In this document: in pieces, positions 24,699 to 33,443 of the stretch
Layout: each line of letters begins with the position of its first letter
Numbering within the stretch: position 1 is the stretch's first letter
Assembly (NCBI GenBank): GCA_002351725.1
Contig: DEHD01000034.1
Location: 1-64,000, forward strand
DNA length: 64,000 nt
DNA from: Prevotella sp. UBA2809
GTDB taxonomy: Bacteria; Bacteroidota; Bacteroidia; Bacteroidales; Bacteroidaceae
Direction: 5' to 3'
Translations under genes and position numbers: made by a program
Notes under the pieces: model-generated
The model's input: the letters and a program-made list of their open reading frames with translations, nothing else
Told to the model about the DNA's origin: nothing
The model's database searches: none

Positions 24699-26465
24699 AT
24701 GGTAGGCAAAGAAGAACGAAAGAAAAAAGGCTACCTCATCGCCAAGGCGCTGCACCAATTTATGTGGGCGTCGATTCTAGCGTCGGTGGCTTCTCAGATA
24801 GCGATGACCACAGATGCTATTGTAGTCAGCCAGTTCATTGGTCCTGAGGCTATCTCTGCCATCAATCTGACTATGCCGGTCGTCATCTTCTTCAATTTTT
24901 TGATGATGTTGTTCGGTATGGGCGGCACTGTGCTGGTGGCGAGGTCATTGGGTGAGCGTGATGCACAGACATCTAACAAGGTTTTCTCCTCTACGCTTAT
25001 TGGACTTATTGCCGTAGGTGTTTTCTTCTCCGCACTGCTGTTGTTCTTCAGTCCACAGGTAGCCAGTTTTATCACTAACGATACGCCTATCGTCTATTCG
25101 CTGTCGCTCCGCTATTTGCGTATCATGCTTTTAGGTTCCACCATTACGATTCTCTTCATGACCATCACTAACTTCATCAAGACCGACGGCAATCCTAAGC
25201 TGGTCATGAAGGCTGTGTTGCTAAGCAGCTTTGTCAACCTGTTTTTCGACATTCTTTTCATCGCTATCCTGAAAACCGGAATAGAAGGCTCGGCCTGGGC
25301 TTCTATCATAGGAAGCGTTACGGCATTACTGCTCTGTTCCCGCCATTTCCAGAGTACCAACAATTCCTATCATTGGCAGGTGGAATTAAAGCAGTGCCAC
25401 CAGTATATTCTGAAAGGTGTTAAGATGGGATTTCCAATGGGCATTAACACATTGCTGTTAGGTGTCAGCACATATGCAATAAATAGCATCATCCTCAGCA
25501 GCTTAGGCACTGACGGAATCTTTGCATGGGCCATCTGTTTCCAGTTATTTATCATCTTGCAGATGGTATTGGGCGGAATTGCGACCTCGATTTATTCCAT
25601 TGGCGGACTATTGATAGGCGAAAAAGATATCTTAGGGCTGCGTTTGCTCACTAATAAGGTAATGAAGTACGTCTGTTTGAGTCTGTTGGTCATTACACTG
25701 TTTGCCTTAATAACACCCGGAAGCATCGGGTGGCTCTTTGCCAGCAAAAATGTCCAGTCAGAGGATATGTTTCTGAATGCTTTACGCATCTATTCTCTCA
25801 TACTGATTCCATACGCTATGGCTGTCGTTTATCGTATCCTTTATCAGATTTTAGGTTACTGGACATTGAGCGTAGTGACGAGTATCGCCCAGATGGGTTG
25901 TATGGTTCTATTTGTCGGATTGCTGGCATGGGTAAAACCAGAATGGCTATGGTGGGGATTCCCTGTTTCAGGTTTGTTCCTGTTGGGCATTTATTTGGTT
26001 GTAACATTAGTTATCCACCATAAGAATCCCGATGCCGAGGTGATGACGTTGATTCCTCAAGCAGAAGATGGCCAGTCGCTGAATTTCTCGGTAAGGTATA
26101 ATAATGACGATGTACAGCAGGCTCTTGAAAACATTCTTTCTTTTCTGGAAACTTGTGATATTGAACCATCCACATCTTTCCAGATCAATCTATGCTGCGA
26201 AGAACTGATGTATAACATCGTCACCTATGCCGTCAACAAAGATCCTGAAAAGCATCTGTTCGATGTACATATCGTCTGCCACAAAGACACAGTTTCCGTT
26301 CTGATCAAAGACGATGGAAAGCCTTTTAATCCAATACTGAAATCAGTTTCCTTTAATGAGGATGGCGATGGACTTGGTCTTGCTTTAGTTAATACTATGG
26401 CTGATATGAAATATAAGTTCATGTACAATCAGAATGTGGTATTCCTAACATTTAACCGCCGGTGA
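24699..26465 (+). CDS. MATE-family exporter fused to an RsbW-like HATPase domain
   Basis: This 588-residue protein has two parts. Residues 1 to about 450 form a 12-helix MATE multidrug/peptide exporter (TTDAIVVSQFIGPEAISAIN near the start, two repeats of six helices). Residues about 455-588 form a GHKL ATPase domain of the anti-sigma kinase type: N-box CCEELMYNIVTYA near 498, G1 DDGKPFNP near 538 and G2 DGDGLGLALVN near 555. RsbW-like domains bind or phosphorylate STAS proteins, and PP2C phosphatases such as the one at 7388 reverse this. The fusion therefore links export of the NRPS product to a partner-switching circuit. It is the last gene of the operon; a strong hairpin overlaps its stop codon. 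Confidence 0.92.
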   Translation: MVGKEERKKKGYLIAKALHQFMWASILASVASQIAMTTDAIVVSQFIGPEAISAINLTMPVVIFFNFLMMLFGMGGTVLVARSLGERDAQTSNKVFSSTLIGLIAVGVFFSALLLFFSPQVASFITNDTPIVYSLSLRYLRIMLLGSTITILFMTITNFIKTDGNPKLVMKAVLLSSFVNLFFDILFIAILKTGIEGSAWASIIGSVTALLLCSRHFQSTNNSYHWQVELKQCHQYILKGVKMGFPMGINTLLLGVSTYAINSIILSSLGTDGIFAWAICFQLFIILQMVLGGIATSIYSIGGLLIGEKDILGLRLLTNKVMKYVCLSLLVITLFALITPGSIGWLFASKNVQSEDMFLNALRIYSLILIPYAMAVVYRILYQILGYWTLSVVTSIAQMGCMVLFVGLLAWVKPEWLWWGFPVSGLFLLGIYLVVTLVIHHKNPDAEVMTLIPQAEDGQSLNFSVRYNNDDVQQALENILSFLETCDIEPSTSFQINLCCEELMYNIVTYAVNKDPEKHLFDVHIVCHKDTVSVLIKDDGKPFNPILKSVSFNEDGDGLGLALVNTMADMKYKFMYNQNVVFLTFNRR

Positions 26466-26490
26466 GGTCTGGGGAGAGACTCATCGGCGG
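26456..26490. terminator. Hairpin between convergent exporter and GH3 genes
   Basis: CCGCCGGTGAG (26456-26466) pairs with CTCATCGGCGG (26480-26490), 11 bp with one G-U pair. The left arm overlaps the TGA of the exporter. No T-tract follows, so it may act as a transcription roadblock or mRNA 3' protector for the two converging units. Confidence 0.5.
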
Positions 26491-26516
26491 CGAAGTAGTT
26501 ATATTTGGTTTAGGAT

Positions 26517-28880
26517 CTATCTCTTAAGGAGATTCATTGTGCCCTGGGGCTTCATTACGTTGTTAACCTTGGTCTGCTGGGCTTTGGCTGTGGCCTTAAG
26601 TGTGGCCTTGATGTCTTGTGATGAGGCTCCTACCAGGAACTGGTATTCGCCAGCGGCTACTACCCATGCTGAGGCGGCCTCGTCGAATGATGCCAGATCG
26701 GCGGCCTTAACAGTCATTACGACGGTCTCGGTCTCGTCGGGAGCCAGCAGCTTGGTCTTAGCGTAGGCCTTAAGTTCCTTTACTGGCTTGTTGGCTGCCT
26801 TGTTGTCAGGTGCTGAGATGTAGAGTTCTACAACCTCCTTGCCCTCAAGCTTACCAGTGTTCTTAACGGTTACGCTAATCTCGAAAGCATCGCCCTTCTC
26901 GGTAATCTTGGCATCGCTATAGTCGAATGTGGTATAGCTGAGGCCGTAACCGAATGGATAGCTTACAGGAACTTCGAACGAGTCGAAGTAGCGGTAACCT
27001 ACGTAGATATCTTCCTCGTACTCGGTGTAGTCAACATTCTTGACGTTGCCCTTCTGACCCTGATTCATCATGTCGATACGTGGATCCTGGTCGATGGGGA
27101 AGTTCTTTGAGCTGTAGGCATCGGTGAACTTAATAGGCCAAGTCATAGTGAACTTTCCGCTTGGCGACTGCTTGCCGCTGAGAACGTCGACAACGCTGTT
27201 GCCGCCTTCCTGACCTGCCTGCCATGCACAGAGGATAGCATCGGGCAGTTCCTTCCAAGTGGCAGTCTCGATGACACCACCGATGTTGAGCAGTACTACA
27301 ACCTGCTTGCCAGCCTTGTGATATACATCGCATACCTGCTCGATGAGCTTGCGCTCAGAGTCGCTCAGATTGAAGTCGGCAGCCTTACGGTCCATAAACT
27401 CACCAGAGATACGACCAAGAGTGATGACTGCTACATCAGCCTGTGAAGCCTGCTTAGCCAACTCGTCGGCACTGAACTGCTTCTCAGCTGGCAATGGGCG
27501 TGGCATGACGCGCAGCAGCATTGCATTCTTTGGATCCTTCTTGGCAGCAGCCTCTATCTCAGCCTCTTCCTTGGCCTTACAGTCGGCTGCGTAAGTTGTG
27601 TAGGCGTTCTTCAACTCGTCAGAAACGGTGTAGCCACCATTCTTCAGTCCGTCGAGCAGAGAAACAACATAAGCGTGGTTTACATTACCCGAACCAGTAC
27701 CACCAGCGATGAAATCGTAAGAGGTGTTACCATACAGGGCAACATTCTTGATGTTCTTAGCAAATGGCAGCACACCACCATTTTTCATAAGAACCATACC
27801 CTCGGCAGCACTCTGACGTGTAACGGCAGCGTGAGCCTGCAGGTCAGGCTTGTTGTTATACTTGTAGCCTTGGAAACGTGGGCTCTTCTCAATGAGGTTC
27901 AGAATGCGCTGAACACTGCGGTCGAGATCGGCCTCGGCCAGTTTACCGCTCTTAACGCCTGCTACGATGCTGTCGAACTGCTCGGCCTTACCAGGCTGCA
28001 ACATATCGTTGCCTGCCCACATCTGCTTGGCACCGTCCTTACCGCCAAACCAGTCGGTCATAACGGTACCCTGGTAGCCCCACTCATCGCGGAGAATGGT
28101 GGTAACAAGGTCTTTGCTCTCAGAAGTGTAAACACCATTGATATAGTTATAAGATGTCATTACTGTCCAAGGCTGACTCTCCTTGATGGCAATCTCGAAG
28201 CCTTTGAGATAAATCTCACGGAGTGCGCGCTGAGAGATGTGAGCATCATTGTTCATGCGGTTTGTCTCCTGGTTGTTGGCGGCAAAGTGCTTGATGCTGG
28301 TACCAACGTCGTTCTTCTGAACACCGGTGATATAAGCAGAAGCTGTCTTACCAGCTACAACAGGATCCTCAGAGTAATACTCGAAGTTACGTCCGCACAG
28401 AGGGTTACGCATGATGTTGAGGGCAGGAGCCAACAGCACGTCGGCACCATACTCCTTCACCTCCTCACCAATGGCCTGACCCACCTGCTCGATGAGCTGG
28501 GTGTTCCATGTTGAGGCAAGCAGAGTTCCGATGGGGAAGTGAGTGCAGTAGTAGGTAGCTGAGTCGCCCTCGCGCTTAGCGTCGATACGCAGTCCGGCAG
28601 GACCGTCGGCCAGCACTACAGCAGGGATGCCCATCGAGTCGAGTGGGTAAGTGGTACCAGCGGCACCAGGAACCAGATTACGTGTTGCGCCGATAACGGC
28701 ATCATTGCCCGAGAAACCAGCCATACCAGTACCGATGACGAAGTGAGCCTTGTCTTCAAGGGTAAGCTTCGACATCACCTCTTCCTGGTTGATGGTGTTC
28801 TTAGGAGCTTGCTTGTCGGCAGTGGCGCAGCCAGCTACGAGTGCAGCTGCTGCCAAGACCATAATAACGTTTTTCTTCAT
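26517..28880 (-). CDS. GH3 family beta-glycosidase lipoprotein
   Basis: This 787-residue protein has a lipobox (LVAGC, Cys about 18), so it is probably anchored in the outer or periplasmic membrane. The GH3 N-terminal TIM barrel carries the SIKHFAANNQE segment and the nucleophile D276 in TVMTDWFGG. The alpha/beta C-terminal sandwich follows (AEGMVLMKNGGVLPF, GGTGSGNVNHAYVV). A fibronectin type III-like domain (PVSYPFGYGLSYTTFDYS onward) ends the protein. GH3 members release terminal glucose, xylose or related sugars from oligosaccharides; the exact sugar cannot be told here. It is the last gene of the minus-strand PUL, 6 nt after the CE1-like esterase. Confidence 0.92.
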   Translation of the reverse strand: MKKNVIMVLAAAALVAGCATADKQAPKNTINQEEVMSKLTLEDKAHFVIGTGMAGFSGNDAVIGATRNLVPGAAGTTYPLDSMGIPAVVLADGPAGLRIDAKREGDSATYYCTHFPIGTLLASTWNTQLIEQVGQAIGEEVKEYGADVLLAPALNIMRNPLCGRNFEYYSEDPVVAGKTASAYITGVQKNDVGTSIKHFAANNQETNRMNNDAHISQRALREIYLKGFEIAIKESQPWTVMTSYNYINGVYTSESKDLVTTILRDEWGYQGTVMTDWFGGKDGAKQMWAGNDMLQPGKAEQFDSIVAGVKSGKLAEADLDRSVQRILNLIEKSPRFQGYKYNNKPDLQAHAAVTRQSAAEGMVLMKNGGVLPFAKNIKNVALYGNTSYDFIAGGTGSGNVNHAYVVSLLDGLKNGGYTVSDELKNAYTTYAADCKAKEEAEIEAAAKKDPKNAMLLRVMPRPLPAEKQFSADELAKQASQADVAVITLGRISGEFMDRKAADFNLSDSERKLIEQVCDVYHKAGKQVVVLLNIGGVIETATWKELPDAILCAWQAGQEGGNSVVDVLSGKQSPSGKFTMTWPIKFTDAYSSKNFPIDQDPRIDMMNQGQKGNVKNVDYTEYEEDIYVGYRYFDSFEVPVSYPFGYGLSYTTFDYSDAKITEKGDAFEISVTVKNTGKLEGKEVVELYISAPDNKAANKPVKELKAYAKTKLLAPDETETVVMTVKAADLASFDEAASAWVVAAGEYQFLVGASSQDIKATLKATAKAQQTKVNNVMKPQGTMNLLKR

Positions 28881-28886
28881 AAACTA

Positions 28887-30095
28887 TTACTTAAACAATA
28901 ATGGAGTGAACTCTGAGAGATAGATACGCCAGTTGCGCCAGATGTGACCACCATCGGTCTCCATATAAGTGTACTTGTGCTTCTTAGAATCCAGATAAGC
29001 ACGCAGATCGTTGTTGTTCTTGATCAGGAAGTCGGTCTTACCAATACCAATCCAGAAGAGTTTGGGGTTCTTGCTGAACAGCTTGTCGATCTTAGCGTTA
29101 CGGTCGGCATAGATGTTGGGGAATCCGCCCTGACCGTTCTGCTGCTGGTCGACAGCTGCAGAGAACAGACCTACATAACCGAACATATCAGGATTGTTGA
29201 TACTGATGAACAGGCTGTGGAAACCACCCATCGACAGACCTGCGATGGCACGGTGAGCCTTGTCCTTCTTTACACGATATGTCTTCTCAATGAACTTCAC
29301 TACATCGGGGAATGCTGTCTCGAAGCTACCCTCCATGGTCTTTGGCAGCATCATGGTTGGAACCTTGAAGCCCTCGCTGGTCTCACCAGGGCAAGCCTCC
29401 TGAGAGATGTTGCCGTTGGTCATAACCAGAATCATTGGCTCGGCCTTGCCCTGAGCAATGAGGTTATCCATAATCTGTGCAGCACGACCCAGCTCGCTCC
29501 AAGCGTTCTCATCGCCACCGATACCGTGCAGCAGGTAGAATACAGGATAATCCTTGCCGCTGGTCTCGTAGCCGGCTGGTGTGTAAACGGTGAGGCGGCG
29601 TGTAATTCCTGCAGTAGGACTCTCGTACCATACTTTGCTTACTGTGCCATGAGACACCTTGTTAACCTTGTACAGATCAGTACGCTGGTCGCCACCGATG
29701 AGCAGTACGCTGAACAGATTGTTGATGTCGCGAATGTTGTAAACGTTCAGAGGATCGATAATCTTTACACCGTCAACAATCATATTGTAGGTGTAGAGCT
29801 CGGGCTTCAGAGGCTCTGTGGTATAACTCCACACGCCCTTCTCATTCTTTACCAGATCTACCACGCCTGGAGTGTCGTAGGTGTTACCTGCGAACTCTAC
29901 CTTCTTAGTAGGCAGCATGTCGCCGGTAATCTGTACCTTCTTGGCCTCAGGGGCAATAAGGTTGAATGTAACACTGTTGTCGGCATGTACATCGGGTGAG
30001 GCCACCTGTGGGCCCTGTCCCCAGCTCAGGTTCTGCTGAGCGTGGGCTGCCATACCCATCAGGCAGAGGGCAACAATAAGCAATAGTTTCTTCAT
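28887..30095 (-). CDS. CE1-like esterase with N-terminal CBM48-like domain
   Basis: This 402-residue secreted enzyme has a signal peptide ending at AAHAQ. An N-terminal immunoglobulin-like/CBM48-type domain (about 25-125, VTFNLIAPEAKKVQITGDM) is followed by an esterase D/CE1 alpha/beta-hydrolase domain (about 145-402). The oxyanion-side motif is YPVFYLLHGIGGDENAW, and the nucleophile S288 lies in GLSMGGF. A catalytic His is likely in DGGHIWRNW near the C-terminus. This architecture is typical of Bacteroidota feruloyl or acetyl-xylan esterases in plant cell-wall PULs. It lies upstream of GH3 by 6 nt and has its own possible promoter at 30166-30173. Confidence 0.88.
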   Translation of the reverse strand: MKKLLLIVALCLMGMAAHAQQNLSWGQGPQVASPDVHADNSVTFNLIAPEAKKVQITGDMLPTKKVEFAGNTYDTPGVVDLVKNEKGVWSYTTEPLKPELYTYNMIVDGVKIIDPLNVYNIRDINNLFSVLLIGGDQRTDLYKVNKVSHGTVSKVWYESPTAGITRRLTVYTPAGYETSGKDYPVFYLLHGIGGDENAWSELGRAAQIMDNLIAQGKAEPMILVMTNGNISQEACPGETSEGFKVPTMMLPKTMEGSFETAFPDVVKFIEKTYRVKKDKAHRAIAGLSMGGFHSLFISINNPDMFGYVGLFSAAVDQQQNGQGGFPNIYADRNAKIDKLFSKNPKLFWIGIGKTDFLIKNNNDLRAYLDSKKHKYTYMETDGGHIWRNWRIYLSEFTPLLFK

Positions 30096-30115
30096 TATTA
30101 TTATTTTTTTAACAA

Positions 30116-30162
30116 CGGACTACAGGACATAAGGACTTTTTCCCTATAAATCCTGTTGTCCG
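30116..30162. repeat. 12-bp inverted repeat in the esterase leader
   Basis: CGGACTACAGGA (30116-30127) and TCCTGTTGTCCG (30151-30162) pair at 11 of 12 positions around a 23-nt loop. With the -7 element at 30166-30173, the hairpin would form at the extreme 5' end of the CE1-GH3 transcript, which could stabilise that mRNA or act as an attenuator. Confidence 0.5.
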
Positions 30163-30165
30163 CTG

Positions 30166-30173
30166 CAAATATA
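30166..30173 (-). promoter_or_regulatory. Internal -7 element upstream of esterase-GH3
   Basis: The complement reads TATATTTG, matching TAnnTTTG. It lies between the 536-residue esterase gene and the CE1-GH3 pair, suggesting that the last two PUL genes can be transcribed separately. Confidence 0.45.
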
Positions 30174-30179
30174 CAACAT

Positions 30180-31790
30180 TTATTTAAAATATTTACCAAG
30201 TTTAGTCAAAAATTTGGGATAGCACTCCTTCCAGAACTTCCAGTCGTGAACACCTGGGCGCTCGATGTACTCATAGTTAGCCAGACCGAGAGGCTGGATA
30301 GTGCCTGCCAACCAAGGATTCATAGAATAAACAACTGCGTCCTCTGTGCCTACCTCCTGAGTAAGGTCGGGCAGTTCTGCTATATTGGCAGCAGGATAGA
30401 GCTCGAATAGGTTTGGCATGCCGTCGATATAAACGGCTGGGCTCATAGCGTAAGCGCAGCAGAACATCTCAGGATGCTTAACAGCATAGTAGAGAGTTCC
30501 GAAACCACCCATCGACAAACCGCCGACAGCGCGCTTTGACTTGTCCTTACCTACGTTGAACATACCCTCGATAGCAGGAACAAGCTCCTCGAAGAAATAA
30601 TTCTCGTACTCGTTGCAGTAGAATGTAAGCTGAGCATCGGGAGTTACAACTGCTACCTTGCCAAGTTCGCCATTCTCGATGGCAGTACTTGTGAGTGCAG
30701 CCATGTTACCTTTGTCGAGCCAAGAGTTCTGATCGTCACCAGCGCCATGTAGCAGGTAGATGACTGGCATAGTGGTCTGACCGTCCCATCCCTCTGGCAG
30801 GTAGATAGAATACTTCATCTGAGTGCCAAGAATCTGGCTGTCGATAACCATGTCTCTTACAATAGTACCCTTAACATCAACGAATGATACGAACATAATG
30901 TTGAATGAACCGCTACCGGTAGCACCAGTGATGTCGGTTGTACCAACACCTGTGCCCTTGAACGAGTAGAGTGTGCTGCCGTCGATACCTGTAGCTGTGG
31001 TAATCTCTACAGTACCGCCACCAGTGAGGTACTGAGTAGCTCCTGCTGCATCTACAAAGCTTGAACCTCCAGCCATACCATAGTCGGGCATTGAGTAACC
31101 AGCGCTTATCTGCATTGCATCGTGAGCGTCGCCAACGATGGTGTAGCTGCCTGTGAGCTGGTCGGCCTTCTTGTCGTTGCCGTTGATAACATCGAAGTAA
31201 GCTACCTGTGCGCCGTTAGGATCGCAGATGGTAATAGAGTACTTTGTTACGTCTGGGTAAGATGTTGTCTGCCATGTTGTCCAGTCCATAATCTCAACAG
31301 TGCTGGTCTGGATGCTCATGGTGTAGCCGCTTGGCTCTGGATCGTCCTCGCCTACGATGAAGGTCAGTGCGCCCTTGTAGTATGGCTTATACTGCTTACC
31401 GTCGGCAGTCTTCACCAGTCCGCTGATGAAGTAAGTTCCGTCAACAAAGCTGACGTCAATGTTACCCTCGTTGATAGCAGCACCATTCACAGTTCCGGCG
31501 TATGTGCCGTCAGCACTTACTTCAGAAACTGCCAGGAATGTGCCTTCGCCAAGAATCCACTCCTTGCTACCGAAGCGGAGCGAAAGGTTATTGCCTGTTG
31601 CGTCGGCCAACTGGACGTTAAGAGCCTTGACACCTTTACCGATTTTCTCAGTGGGCAGAACATTGCCCGAATTGAAGTTGCAGAAGGTAATGTCGCTAAA
31701 CTCCCCCTTCAGACCTTCGATAGAGTCGCTGTCGCAAGCTGTGAAGCCTATCATCGCCAGCAACATCAGTATATATTTAAATGTTTTCAT
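30180..31790 (-). CDS. Lipoprotein with SusE-like N-terminal region and C-terminal CE1-like esterase domain
   Basis: This 536-residue protein has a lipobox (AMIGFTAC, Cys about 19). The first 290 residues are beta-rich, Thr/Gly-rich and show two similar sandwich-like modules (around 50-145 and 150-290, for example STVEIMDWTTWQTTSYPD). They resemble surface glycan-binding lipoproteins and contain no catalytic motif. The C-terminal part (about 310-536) is an esterase D-type alpha/beta hydrolase with TMPVIYLLHGAGDDQNSW, nucleophile S426 in GLSMGGFG and a likely catalytic His in RPGVHDWKFW. It occupies the gene position after SusD, where a surface glycan-binding protein is usual. A fused binding protein and esterase is the inferred role. 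Confidence 0.8.
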   Translation of the reverse strand: MKTFKYILMLLAMIGFTACDSDSIEGLKGEFSDITFCNFNSGNVLPTEKIGKGVKALNVQLADATGNNLSLRFGSKEWILGEGTFLAVSEVSADGTYAGTVNGAAINEGNIDVSFVDGTYFISGLVKTADGKQYKPYYKGALTFIVGEDDPEPSGYTMSIQTSTVEIMDWTTWQTTSYPDVTKYSITICDPNGAQVAYFDVINGNDKKADQLTGSYTIVGDAHDAMQISAGYSMPDYGMAGGSSFVDAAGATQYLTGGGTVEITTATGIDGSTLYSFKGTGVGTTDITGATGSGSFNIMFVSFVDVKGTIVRDMVIDSQILGTQMKYSIYLPEGWDGQTTMPVIYLLHGAGDDQNSWLDKGNMAALTSTAIENGELGKVAVVTPDAQLTFYCNEYENYFFEELVPAIEGMFNVGKDKSKRAVGGLSMGGFGTLYYAVKHPEMFCCAYAMSPAVYIDGMPNLFELYPAANIAELPDLTQEVGTEDAVVYSMNPWLAGTIQPLGLANYEYIERPGVHDWKFWKECYPKFLTKLGKYFK

Positions 31791-31800
31791 ATTGTTCTTT

Positions 31801-31835
31801 TTTACTTTTTCACTTTTTTACTTTTTCACCTTTCC
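31801..31835. repeat. TTTTTCAC/TTTTTAC tandem repeat in SusD-esterase spacer
   Basis: Four imperfect units of CTTTTT(C/T)AC fill the spacer between SusD and the esterase gene. It belongs to the GTGAAA repeat class seen at 8556 and 10238. Confidence 0.65.
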
Positions 31836-31838
31836 AGT

Positions 31839-33404
31839 TTACCATCCTGTGTTTTGAGTCATATTGGGGTTGAGTTCGGTTTCCTTCAGAGGGATAGGTA
31901 GCAGCTTGTGCTTCTCCTGGAAACCATACTTGTCGTTCTTGAAGAGCCACTGTACACCATCGGTACCGAAGGCTGGTATTTCCTTACCCTGCTGACCCAG
32001 TGCCGACTCTGCGTCGCCCCAGCGAACCAGATCCTGGAAACGTACGCTCTCGTTGCAGAGCTCCAGGCGCTTCTCGGTCTTGATATCACTCAGTGAAACG
32101 CTTGACAGAGGAGCCTCCTTGGCACGAGTACGAATCTGATTGATATAATCGAGTGCCTTGCTGGTGTTGCCTGCCTGCAGATGAGCCTCGGCAGCCAACA
32201 GCAGAACCTCAGCATAGCGCATAATCTTCAAGTTGGTGAACTGGACACCCTGGAAGAATGACTGATCGACAACACAGTCCTCCTTCAGCGACTGGTTCTT
32301 CCACATGAAGTAACCCTCGCAACCATATACCAAGGCACCCGTCTGGATAGTAACACCGAAAGCCTTCAGCTGGTCGTAGGTCATCATGGTCTTGTTGAGA
32401 CGGTAGCCGTTGGCACCCTCCCAAGCCACGAAAGCATCGTAGAGAGATTTGCGTGGGTTCATGAATCCATAGGTGCCCTGAGCAATCACGGCAGCTGCCT
32501 GACCGCTGTAGTTCATCTTGTCGGTACGCCAGCCCTGCATCAACAGCCCCATGTCGAACTGGCTCCACATCTGCTCGGTATCGTTACGCTTCTGCAGTTC
32601 GAATACCGACTCGCAGTTGTTGTTGGCTGCAGCATGGAACTGAGCATCGTACTCGCCCTGATAGAGGGCATATTTACCAGAGTTAATCACGTTGTCGAGC
32701 ATGGCAGCTGCTTCACTGTTCTTACCTTCGAAGAGATAAGCCTTTCCTAAGAAAGCCTGAGCCGTCTCCTTGGTGATACGGATACCACCCTCGGCATCGT
32801 TCACGTCGCTCTTTGATGGAAGAGTTCCACTGTTGATGGCCTCGTTCAGATCACTCTCCACGAGTGCCCACATCTCAGCAGGGTCGCTGTTGGCTAAGCG
32901 ATACTCGCCTGGCTCCAGCAGATGGTCAACTACAGGGGCTGTGCCAAAGAGTGTTACCAGCTCGAACGAAGCCCATGCACGGAACACCTTTGCCTCGTTG
33001 ATGGCACGCTTCATAACAGGGGTGTCGCCTTGTACCTTGTCGATAATCAGATTAGCTTTGTAGATGACGCCATAGAGACCCGAATAGAGACTCTGAATCA
33101 TACCGTGGTCGGTGCCGAAGGTGTACTCGTTGAGTTTCTCCATTTCGGCATTGTCGCCGCGAGAACCTCCACCACTCCAAACATCGTCCGACAGGCAGTT
33201 CTTGGTCATAAACCAGTTGTAGTGAAGGCTGCGCATCTGCAGATAGAGTGAAGAGGTGGCCTGCATGGTGTTTTCGTCGTTGGTGTAGAAGTCTTCCATG
33301 CTTCCCAGGTTGCCGTGCTTGGCAATGTCGAGCTCGCTGTCGCAGCTGCTGAAGCTGAGCGATGAAATGGCCAACATGGCGATATATAATAGATTCTTTT
33401 TCAT
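31839..33404 (-). CDS. SusD/RagB-family glycan-binding lipoprotein
   Basis: This 521-residue protein has a lipobox (LSFSSC, Cys about 20). The typical SusD helical TPR scaffold is seen as KVFRAWASFELVTLFG near 140, EAKVFRAWASFEL, and ITKETAQAFLGKAYLFEG near 205. The C-terminal family signature region NLKIMRYAEVLLLAAEAHLQAG and the LEL(C)NE.VRFQDLVRWG motif are present. It sits at the cell surface as the lid of its SusC partner, 39 nt upstream. The bound polysaccharide is unknown; the esterases and GH3 in the locus suggest an esterified plant glycan. Confidence 0.95.
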   Translation of the reverse strand: MKKNLLYIAMLAISSLSFSSCDSELDIAKHGNLGSMEDFYTNDENTMQATSSLYLQMRSLHYNWFMTKNCLSDDVWSGGGSRGDNAEMEKLNEYTFGTDHGMIQSLYSGLYGVIYKANLIIDKVQGDTPVMKRAINEAKVFRAWASFELVTLFGTAPVVDHLLEPGEYRLANSDPAEMWALVESDLNEAINSGTLPSKSDVNDAEGGIRITKETAQAFLGKAYLFEGKNSEAAAMLDNVINSGKYALYQGEYDAQFHAAANNNCESVFELQKRNDTEQMWSQFDMGLLMQGWRTDKMNYSGQAAAVIAQGTYGFMNPRKSLYDAFVAWEGANGYRLNKTMMTYDQLKAFGVTIQTGALVYGCEGYFMWKNQSLKEDCVVDQSFFQGVQFTNLKIMRYAEVLLLAAEAHLQAGNTSKALDYINQIRTRAKEAPLSSVSLSDIKTEKRLELCNESVRFQDLVRWGDAESALGQQGKEIPAFGTDGVQWLFKNDKYGFQEKHKLLPIPLKETELNPNMTQNTGW

Positions 33405-33443
33405 AACTGTATTCTTTTTAGATTCTTACATTTTGCATTTTCT

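Noticed and set aside
7388..26465. Classical siderophore cluster
   Set aside because: A TonB receptor beside an NRPS suggests a siderophore, but there are no genes for catechol, salicylate or hydroxamate synthesis and no iron-box-like sequence was noticed; kept only as one possible role.
27675..28514. 279-codon open frame on the plus strand
   Set aside because: Antisense to the GH3 gene; no recognisable product.
28944..29999. 351-codon open frame on the plus strand
   Set aside because: Antisense to the CE1-like esterase, whose catalytic motifs are clear on the other strand; the translation is featureless and rich in Leu/Val/His.
31122..31901. 259-codon open frame on the plus strand
   Set aside because: Antisense to the esterase-lipoprotein and crosses the SusD-esterase spacer; its apparent Cys/Val-rich composition is a shadow.
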